Source: Melitaea cinxia
Taxonomy: Eukaryota > Arthropoda > Insecta > Lepidoptera > Nymphalidae
Assembly (NCBI RefSeq): GCF_905220565.1
Contig: NC_059418.1
Coordinates: 8,671,441 to 8,735,440 of the forward strand
Direction: 5' to 3'
Length of the DNA stretch: 64,000 bases
Below the pieces are notes generated by a model that searched no databases, had not been told where the DNA came from, and worked only from the letters and a program-made list of their open reading frames with translations. This document shows, in pieces, positions 55,741 through 64,000 of the stretch. The first letter of the stretch is position 1. Each line of letters opens with the position of its first letter. The position numbers were made by a program, and so were the translations under genes.

Positions 55741-57260
55741 TCCTCATCAACAACAATGTTCATTATAAACTCGTAGTGTAGTCTCGAATAGAATATACTT
55801 TATTGCACGCCACTTAAGAAAGTTTTACATAAAACAGTTATTTAAACATAGACATAGTAATGTACAAAAGCGGTCTTATCGCTTAGTAGCGATCTCTCGA
55901 AGAGAACCTTTAGAAAAACAAAAATATGCATTGAAAAGGTAGGTGCAGCAGCGTAATTATCTGTATTATTTGCAGAGAAACGTTATGTATGCAAATGTGA
56001 TGCATTTTCATTACCTAGAATAATTGTGTTTGCTCGCAAACGAAAAAAAAACCGACTTCAATTACATCGACAAGTAATACAACGTAGATCGACGAAAAAA
56101 TAGTCAAGCAACTACGCGTTATCAAAGATTACTCAAAAAGTAGTTATCAGATCTCGATAAAATTTGTATGTAACCACATGATAAACATCAGCTTTCGATT
56201 AAATTAAAAATTATCAAAATCGGTACACCCAGTAAAAAGTTATTACGGATTTCCGAGAGTTTCCCTCGATTTGTCTAGGATCCCATCATCATATCCTGGT
56301 TTTCTTATCATGATATCAAACTAAGGATATCCCCTTTCCAACAAAAAAAGAATTATCAAAATCGATACATCCAGTAGAAAGTTATGTGGTATAATACAAC
56401 GTAGGTCGACGAAAAAAGCGTCAAGTAAAAACGCATTATTAGATATAAATCGAAAAGTAGTTGTTAGATCTCAAATAAATTTAAATGGGACCAATTGGCA
56501 CATAAAACCTTTCGATTAAAACAAAATTTGTCGAAATCGGTCTACCCGGTCAAAAGTTCTGATGTAACATAAAAAAAAAAAAAAAAATACAGTCGAATTA
56601 AGAACCTCCTCCTTTTTTGGAAGTCGGTTAAAAAAGAACAAACATGATACGTACACATATATATGTATAATCAAATATATCAAGCACAGTGAATATTGGA
56701 TGTACTGGTATGTTTCTACTTGTTACTAGATGGCACTCATCGTTGGTTGTTTATTTTGAATCGCGGTAACGAGATTTTTGTTTTTATATATAAAGTTGAT
56801 TACGATTACTGCGAAAATTGAAAATTCCGGGAAGTCCATAACACAACAATTGTGTTGGTCTTCCCCTAATTTTCACAAATATTTAAATGATAAATTTCAA
56901 AACAAATATTCAACGTCGTCATAGACGACACTTACAGACGGTCACCAATACTGAATCGCTGTGTGAAGATTAATAATGAATCACACTAACAATTACACAA
57001 TGAAATGGCGTACAAAGTTAATGATCAGTGTTTATCGTTATGGCTATTTCAACTATATGTAGTCTCTGAATGTCCCGTTACTCTTCTAAACACAGCTCTG
57101 GAAGATGAGTAGAGTTGAGTTTTATTACTGTCGTTCCATTGAAACCTTTAGGAAACGGAACTGCACAAATAGTGTTCCGAAATTTAGCGGTTAAACAACC
57201 GCTAAATTTCTACTACTCAGTTTCCATTATTTACAATACATACACCATTGACAGTAGGTC
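55741..57260 (+). repeat. Junction copy of the module, chimeric
   Basis: Aligns with 47,885-48,779 but with many substitutions and with a GTTTGC repeat inserted at 56,021-56,634. From 57,261 on it is identical to 48,780 on. The LINE-tail hairpin is at about 55,867-55,900 and the module stem-loop at 56,820-56,874. A 13-bp perfect hairpin lies at 57,180-57,209. Confidence 0.85.
56021..56634 (+). repeat. GTTTGCTCGCAAAC repeat with readable empty site
   Basis: Best-defined copy. It starts TAATTGTGTTTGCTCGCAAACG (hairpin GTTTGC-TC-GCAAAC) and ends TTGGAAGTCGGTTA. The two other module copies read CTAGAAAAAAGAAC across this point, so the insertion is exact with no clear target duplication. Two related halves follow one another (TACAACGTAGATCGACG and TACAACGTAGGTCGACG, each leading to ATCAAAATCGG- or GTCGAAATCGG-type ends). 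CCGACTTC near the start and GAAGTCGG at the end are inverted. Non-coding; class not recognised. Confidence 0.85.
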
Positions 57261-60044
57261 TACATTTAACAAGTCCACAATTAATCTCTACCGACTAATA
57301 TACGGAAATCGAAACCTCGTCAAAACAATTTACATTTTATCATATTAAATCTCAGTTCGATAATTGTGTTTGCTCGCAAACAAAAAAAAAGCGTCATTAA
57401 GTAAATTGACAAGAAATACAACGTGGTTACATTCGAAAAAATAGTTAAGTAAATACGCGTTATTAGATACGACTCGAATAGTACTTGTTAGATATCAATT
57501 AATTTTAAATGGAACCACATTACGTCCACCACAATTCGATTAAAAACAAAATCATGGAAATCAGTCCACTCGGTCAAAAGTTCTGAGGTAACATACATTA
57601 AAAATACAATCGACTTGAGAACCTCTACCTTTTTTAAGTCGGTTAAAATACCTTCTCCAATTTATATCGACAAGTACGCATTATTAGATATGGCTCAAAA
57701 ACGATTCGTTAAATTTTGTTCAAAATTAATCAAACCGTTCGTTTATAAATTATTTTAAACCACTGTCAGAGGATAGAAGTACTGGTGGAGACAGATTACT
57801 AGTTATAATTACTACCTATGAGACAATATTGTCATAATTTTAAAAGACTTCGTCAAACTAGAAATATAAAAAAAAAAAAAATAAAGTCGAATTAAGAACC
57901 TCCTTCTTCATCAATCAGGAATCAAAATGTTATCACATGAATGCCATCTATCGTAATAACTCGAAAATAGTAGGGGTGAAAGTGACACTAGTAGTGGTGT
58001 CGAGTGTTTGCGCAGCAAGCGTACGAGAAGCGTACGAGGTAGTCCGGTATGGACACTTCTGTGCCGTCAACACCTACCCGCAACTTCGGTCTCGCGAACA
58101 ATACGTTCGTAGATAATGTCGTAATATCGAGCTTCGCAAATTAAAAATAAAAATCATACTAAATATCCCGTTTTAAATTATTATAGTAAAGAAAATAACC
58201 ATGTTAATTTAAAATCGTGTATAAAAATATCAATTCATATTATATCTTAAATTTCACAACAACCGTCTCATATTCCGTTTCAAACTTAACATATGTTAAA
58301 ATAATACCTCATTTTTACTAATAAAATATAAATAAAAACTTTTAAGAAACTTTACCATTTTTTTTGTAAAAAATACGAACCGAAATTAATTATTCATTAT
58401 AATACATATTCATGATTCCGTAAAGTCTGTTATCTTATTACGGGGCCGCAAAGAAAACGACGATTTTCAGGATATTACGAGATTAACATACATTTTAAAT
58501 CTAGAAGTAATTGGTTGTTACAAAACATAGAATAAATGTTTTTTAAATGCGAATTATAATTGAAATTAACCCTTAACAAAATTATACAAATTAATATTCG
58601 GTGTGTGTTTCCACTTGTTGATAGATGGCGTTCATGGATTACAAATATTGGATCGCGCTGGCTAGATTTTTGTTCTTGTATATAAAGTTATTTATAATAA
58701 TTTCGATTAGCAGAATCTAGAACCATGCGAGTAAACAGTTACAACGTTACTCGTGTGGTACTAGGTTCTGATTGATTTTGACTAATTACCCGACTGCCAA
58801 GGAAGGGTTATGTTTTTCGCGCGTATCTTGTATGTATGTATGTTTGTATGTAATATTCTTTACTACCTCATATTTCCAGAACCACTGAACGGATTTACAT
58901 AATTGAGGTATCGTTAGGTTCGTCTTAGCTGCCCAAGTGTTCTTAGATAGGTGACATTAAAAAAATCAAACATGGTGGCTGCGCGAAGCCATTGTAGTTA
59001 ATGAAAAAAAAAATTTTTTTTCTCGAATACTACAATATGAGTATCAAATTGAAGGGCACAGTACAAGAATTTTAAAAAAGGTATATCATGATTATTATTA
59101 CCGAAATACTAATAAAGAAATACAATATTAAAGTTTAAAAAATGTGCACTTTGCTCTTTCCCACGCCTATGCCATGCCAAACTCGCCTCCTAGGCGACGA
59201 TCAACTTCGGGGTGTAGCCTTTCTAATAAAATACAATGGGTAAAAAAAATATACAATTAAAATTACACATAAAAATTAATAAATGTCACACCAATTTACA
59301 ATTACATTAATAAAATCAATAACAAATACATAATACCAAATACAAACAAACAATTTTAATAATAATTTCATTATATTAAAACTAATAGTTGTTAACGTAA
59401 GCAGTCACATATTTGCTAAAAGTCAGGCTTACGTTGCTTTGAGCAGAGTTGAGATCTTTCTCCGGGCTTGCTATCAGTTCTCTTGACCCTAAATAATTGT
59501 GTTTGCTCGCAAACGAAAAAAAAAACCGACTTCACTTACATCGACAAGTAATACAACGTAGATCGACGAAAAAGTAGTCAAGCAACTACGCGTTATCAAA
59601 GATTACTCAAAAAGTAGTTATCAGATCTCGATAAAATTTATATGTAAGCACATGATAAACATCAGCTTTCGATTAAATTAAAAATTATTAAAATCGGTAC
59701 ACCCAGTAAAAAGTTATTGTGGATTTTCGAGAGTTTCCCTCGATTCCTCTGGGATCCCATCATCAGATCCTGGTTTCCTTATCATGGTACCAAGCTAGGG
59801 ATATCCCCTTTCCAACATAAAAAGAATTATCAAAATCGGTACATCCAATAGAAAGTTATGCGGTATAATACAACGTAGGTCGATGAAAAAAGCGTCAAGT
59901 AAAAACACATTATTAGATATAACTCGAAAAGTAGTTGTTAGATCTCAAATAAATTTAAATGGGACCAATTGGCACACACCACCTTTCGATTAAAACAAAA
60001 TTTGTCGAAATCGGTCTGCCCGGTCAAAAGTTCTGATGTAACAT

Positions 60045-60082
<38 letters not shown>

Positions 60083-60832
60083 GTCGAATTGAGAACCTCC
60101 TCCTTTTTTGGAAGTCGGTTAAAAATTACTTAATCAACCACATGATTTAAACTGTTTTAATGAATTGAACCGATTACGTAATTTGTCTGACTAAAAAGAC
60201 ATAAATACAATAATAATTAAAAAAAAAAACAAGAAACCCGCCTGCGTGAAGAACAACTAATAGAAAATCAACTGAAAAAGCTGGAACAAGGGAGAATGAT
60301 TTGACTTATCCTTCAATTTTATGCCTCCGACTGCATATTATCTACGACGTTGCATAAAGTTTCGAAGGACAACCGTATTAATATATTTTAAATGTACAGC
60401 ATAAAATGTTTGATATTGTTTCTATTTATTTCGTTGACTTTGTGTGCATATTGAATTTTTATCTTGTTCCAGCTTTTTCAGTTGATTTTCTATTAGTTGT
60501 TATCTACGCAGGCGGGGTTTTGGTTTTTTTTCTTAAATTATTATTTTATTTTAACAATAGTTTCAACAAGTTTTATATTACCGTGCACTCGTAGTTGTAA
60601 CAAACATTGTCACTAGAACATCGTCGTGTATAACACACATAGTGCCGGACATTTACTCTCTCGCATCCGCGGAACGTGCCTGAGTGTTGTAACATTATGA
60701 TCTTAATTTAATATTTTAAATGGTTGTTTAATTAATTTGCTTTTATACGTAGTATACGTACGTTTATGTACGTAGAGGAAAAAATAGTCAAGTAAAAACG
60801 CATTATTAGATATAACTCGAAATGTTTTTGTT

Positions 60833-63800
60833 CACTCACTTCAGCCTATCGCAGTCCACTGCTGGACATAGGCCTCCCCAAGTTCGCGCCACACATCCCG
60901 GTCTTCCGCAATCCTCATCCAGCCTACACCGGCAATCTTACGTAGATCGTCGGTCCAACGGGCCGGAGGACGTCCCACACTGCGTTTGCCAAGACGCGGT
61001 CTCCACTCTAGGACCCGTCTACTCCAACGGCCATCGGTCCTGCGACACAGATGACCAGCCCACTGCCACTTCAACTTGCTAATTCTGTGGGCTATGTCGG
61101 TTACTTTCGTTCTCCCGCGGATAGTCTCATTTCTAATCCTGTCTTTGAGAGAGACCCCAAGCATGGCCCGTTCCATTGCACGTTGAGCGACTTTAAACTT
61201 GTGGACCAGTCCCTTGGTCAGTGTCCACGTCTCGGCTCCGTATGTTAACACAGGCAGGACGCATTGCTCGAAAACTTTTGTCTTCAAGCATTGCGGAATC
61301 TTCGAAGTGAAGACTCGACGGAGCCTGCCAAACGCCGCCCAGCCCAACCGAATCCTCCTATCGGCCTCCTTCTCGAAGTTGTTGCGGCCTAGTTGGATAG
61401 TATGGCCTAGGTAAATATAATCCTGAACAACTTCGAGAAGGGTACCATCGACCGATACCGGTATCGGTATGACTTGGTTGTTAAACATAACTTTCGTCTT
61501 ATCCAAGTTCATACAGAGACCGACACGTCGGGAGGACTCGTTAAGGCCGGCCAGCATTTGGCCTAACTCATCCAGCGTCTCCGCAAAGATGACAATATCG
61601 TCGGCGAAACGAAGGTGAGAGATGAATTCACCGTTGACGTTGATGCCCCGTTCCCCCCAATCCAAGGTCTTAAAAACATCCTCTAGCGCAGTGGTAAACA
61701 GTTTCGGTGATATTACATCCCCCTGTCTTACCCCGCGCCGGAGGGAAATAGGTCTTGTTCTTTGGTCATTGACATGAACGGTCATCGTCGCCGCGTCGTA
61801 CATAGATTTTAGTACCTCGATATATCGCCAGTCGATATGACATCTCTGCAGAGAGTCCAGGACAGCCCAGGTCTCGACGGAGTCGAAGGCTTTCTCGTAG
61901 TCCACAAATGCCATACACAGCGGTTGATTATATTCTTCCGTCTTTTGGATAATCTGCCGAACAGTATGGATGTGGTCCACGGTGCTGTAGCCATTTCGAA
62001 ACCCAGCCTGCTCTGGTGGTTGGAATTCGTCGAGTCTTCTGGCGAGACGATTCGTAACAACCCTCGAAAACAGCTTATAGACGTGGCTCAGAAGTGAGAT
62101 CGGTCTGTAATTCTTTAACAGAGACTTATCGCCTCTCTTAAAGAACAGCACCACCACACTCCTGGACCACGCCTCCGGCGTGGTACCTCGGTGGATGACG
62201 GCGTTAAATAGTCTTGCCAAGGCTTTCAGGACAGGTCGCCCTGCGGCTTTAAGGAGTTCAGTGGTAACTCCGTCATCCCCCGGGGCCCTTCCGTTTTTAA
62301 GCTGCCCGAGCGCTGCACCAATCTCATCCTCTTCGAAGTCCGGGATACACTCCGAATAATGGCGCAACAATGGTGCCCGTGGATCTTCGGTGTCCCAAGT
62401 CGCAGGCTTGCGTGCGCTCGACGAGTACAGCTGTCCATAAAAATTCTCAACCTCTTCTCGGACCTGAGGGCGAGAGCAGACGGTTCTGCCATCTGCTGTT
62501 TTAAGCTTCGCAAGAAGGCTTCTCCCCAATGGTCTTTGGAAAACTTTGGACCCCCTATTCTGCTCAATCAGAGTAGCAACCTCTCTCGTATTTGAGCAGC
62601 GGAGGTCTCGGCGAATAATTTTCCGTACCCTCTTGGAAAGAGCCCTCTGTTCTGGCGAAGCAGCCGGCAACTCGCGCCTCTGCCGCATCAGATCCAAGGC
62701 TTCGGGAGAAAGTTTGGACTGCTTCGTTGGCTTTGTTGGTGGAAAGTGCCTGCGACCCAGTGTACACACCGTCTTCACCACGTTGTCGGTTATCTCGTCC
62801 ACGTCGCTAGTAGTTTCCAGCGAATCGAATCGGTTTTGGAGTTCCAACTGAAACTGCTCGGAGCCACATAGTATTTGGGGCAGCGTAGGTCGGAGAGTAG
62901 ATTTCATCAAGCGGGTCCGCTCCTTTCGGAGACATATATTCAGAGTGCCCCGTACTAGCCGGTGGTCGCTGCCGGTGTTAAACCTGTTAACCACTGAGAC
63001 ATCTCTGAATATATGCCTTTTATCCGCTATGATGAAATCTATCTCGTTCCTCGTCACAGTATCGGGGCTTTGCCATGTCCACCTCCTTTGGGGCTTCTTC
63101 TCAAAAAATGAGTTCATCAAGAAGAGCCCCTCCGATTCGAGGAAGTTGACAAGCGTCTGCCCCCTGTGATTCCTGTGCCCCAATCCGTGTGGTCCGATGC
63201 TCGATCCGTCGCGGCCTTGTACTCCCACTTTAGCGTTGAAGTCTCCCATAACAACGCTGTAGAAGGTCGAAGTAGTGCCATGTATGGCCCTTGTGATATC
63301 TTCATACAAGGCTTCGACTTCATCGTCAGAGTGTGCCGAGGTCGGCGCATATACCTGTATCACTTTCAGGGAGTACCTGTCGGTGAGCTTAAGTACAAGG
63401 TACGCTACCCGGGTCGACACACTACTGACTTCCACAACGTTGTTAGTGAGAGTCTTGTGAACCAGAAAACCGACGCCACCTTGGGAAAGCCCATCACCTT
63501 CACGGAAGTAGAACAAGTGCCCGGAGTCCAGGATCATCGTGTCCTCTCCCTCTCTTCGGACTTCAGACAACCCCAGTATGCTCCACTTAATGTGACTAAG
63601 TTCTACCTCAAGTTCGGTGAGGTGATGGTCCAACCGTAGCGTGCGTCCATTATACGTAGCCAGGAATATTTTTCTATGGCAGCCTCCCGTACCCCGGTGA
63701 TTCTTAGCACCCTCTACCCCACCGTTACCACGGCCGCTGCCGTAGCCGGGAATAGTGGGGCTGCCGGGAACTGAGGGCCTTATTTTTAGGTTCGAACTCA

Positions 63801-64000
63801 TGGGGGTTTTTGCCCATAGTCACCACGCTGGGCAGGCGGGTTGGTGACCGCAGGGCTGACTTTGTCGCACCGAAGACGCTGCTGCCCGTCCTCGGTCTGT
63901 GCATTTAAAAAGCCAGCAGTTGGATGGCTATCCCGCCATCGGTCGGCCTTTTAAGTTCCAAGGTGGTAGTGGAACTGTGCTATCCCTTAGTCGCCTCTTA
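60833..64000 (-). mobile_element. Second RTE copy, 5' end beyond the window
   Basis: Left duplication ATGTTTTTGTT at 60,822-60,832. By the 8,481-bp offset the 5' end should fall at 64,059, so 59 bases and the right duplication are outside. This copy arose by segmental duplication, not by a second insertion, since target and flanks are the same. Confidence 0.93.
60841..63801 (-). CDS. RTE endonuclease-reverse transcriptase, second copy
   Basis: 986 codons, intact, the same domains and motifs as the copy at 52,360-55,320 and identical except residue 758 (Arg instead of Gln, codon at 61,530-61,528). The residue lies about 25 positions after the FADD active site, in a region without known catalytic residues, so both products may work. 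Confidence 0.95.
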   Translation of the reverse strand: MSSNLKIRPSVPGSPTIPGYGSGRGNGGVEGAKNHRGTGGCHRKIFLATYNGRTLRLDHHLTELEVELSHIKWSILGLSEVRREGEDTMILDSGHLFYFREGDGLSQGGVGFLVHKTLTNNVVEVSSVSTRVAYLVLKLTDRYSLKVIQVYAPTSAHSDDEVEALYEDITRAIHGTTSTFYSVVMGDFNAKVGVQGRDGSSIGPHGLGHRNHRGQTLVNFLESEGLFLMNSFFEKKPQRRWTWQSPDTVTRNEIDFIIADKRHIFRDVSVVNRFNTGSDHRLVRGTLNICLRKERTRLMKSTLRPTLPQILCGSEQFQLELQNRFDSLETTSDVDEITDNVVKTVCTLGRRHFPPTKPTKQSKLSPEALDLMRQRRELPAASPEQRALSKRVRKIIRRDLRCSNTREVATLIEQNRGSKVFQRPLGRSLLAKLKTADGRTVCSRPQVREEVENFYGQLYSSSARKPATWDTEDPRAPLLRHYSECIPDFEEDEIGAALGQLKNGRAPGDDGVTTELLKAAGRPVLKALARLFNAVIHRGTTPEAWSRSVVVLFFKRGDKSLLKNYRPISLLSHVYKLFSRVVTNRLARRLDEFQPPEQAGFRNGYSTVDHIHTVRQIIQKTEEYNQPLCMAFVDYEKAFDSVETWAVLDSLQRCHIDWRYIEVLKSMYDAATMTVHVNDQRTRPISLRRGVRQGDVISPKLFTTALEDVFKTLDWGERGINVNGEFISHLRFADDIVIFAETLDELGQMLAGLNESSRRVGLCMNLDKTKVMFNNQVIPIPVSVDGTLLEVVQDYIYLGHTIQLGRNNFEKEADRRIRLGWAAFGRLRRVFTSKIPQCLKTKVFEQCVLPVLTYGAETWTLTKGLVHKFKVAQRAMERAMLGVSLKDRIRNETIRGRTKVTDIAHRISKLKWQWAGHLCRRTDGRWSRRVLEWRPRLGKRSVGRPPARWTDDLRKIAGVGWMRIAEDRDVWRELGEAYVQQWTAIG

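Larger units (their letters stand above)
57261..64000 (+). repeat. Tandem duplication, second unit core (runs off the window)
   Basis: Copy of 48,780-55,519. It contains duplicates of the GTTTGC repeats (57,361-57,649; 59,494-60,126), the hairpin module (58,714-58,773), the small foldback (60,234-60,520) and the RTE. No gene other than the RTE. Confidence 0.95.

Overview
The window looks like intergenic or heterochromatic DNA from a moth or butterfly. It is AT-rich, I find no host gene, and nearly everything recognisable is a transposable element or a repeat. The lepidopteran assignment is inference. It rests on the mix of elements: an RTE-type LINE with its short derivatives, tRNA-like SINEs, a LINE 3' tail with an AAGACCGCC motif, a Transib DNA transposon and a BEL/Pao-like LTR. 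The low gene content and layered insertions would suit a W chromosome or another repeat-rich region, but nothing here proves that.

Layout. 1-4.7 kb: AT-rich repeat debris with one RTE-derived retroposon. 4.7-7.7 kb: an apparently complete Transib element encoding a RAG1-related transposase, with 38/39-bp terminal inverted repeats and a perfect 5-bp target duplication. 7.9-9.3 kb: a 117-bp tandem array and a foldback with perfect 180-bp arms. 9.5-9.8 kb: a SINE. 10-20.9 kb: first copy of a long repeated block, split by two LINEs that entered the same GGATTTTT site (10.6-15.9 kb), a 995-bp solo LTR and a 302-bp retroposon. 20.9-24.3 kb: hairpin-bearing modules. 24.7-27.0 kb: a 2.3-kb long-terminal-repeat foldback with G-rich ends. 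27.4-31.5 kb: more repeat modules. 31.5-34.9 kb: second copy of the long block. 35.4-36.5 kb: part of a BEL/Pao-like LTR element and a SINE. 36.6-39.8 kb: hairpin modules and retroposons. 40.5-43.8 kb: third copy of the long block. 43.8-47.8 kb: a Penelope-like fragment, then a non-autonomous LTR element with identical LTRs and a 72-bp higher-order minisatellite. 47.8-64 kb: an 8,481-bp tandem duplication, almost without differences over its 6.74-kb core. Each unit carries an RTE retrotransposon with an intact 986-codon ORF; the second runs off the window end.

The only reading frames I regard as real genes belong to mobile elements: the Transib transposase (intact after removing one predicted intron), the RTE endonuclease-reverse transcriptase (two copies, intact), a broken CR1/L2/Daphne-like ORF2, a frameshifted LINE ORF1-like protein and a broken gag. 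The elements date one another by nesting. Because paralogous copies of the host repeats are present, several empty sites can be read directly, which fixes element ends and target duplications.

The observations most worth a second look are: the Transib ends, which carry an exact V(D)J heptamer and a nonamer-like run 23-24 nt away; a dispersed module whose copies keep a TATA-like box followed by a stem-loop whose arms have changed together; the chimeric junction of the tandem duplication; and a paired-change hairpin shared by LINE 3' ends.
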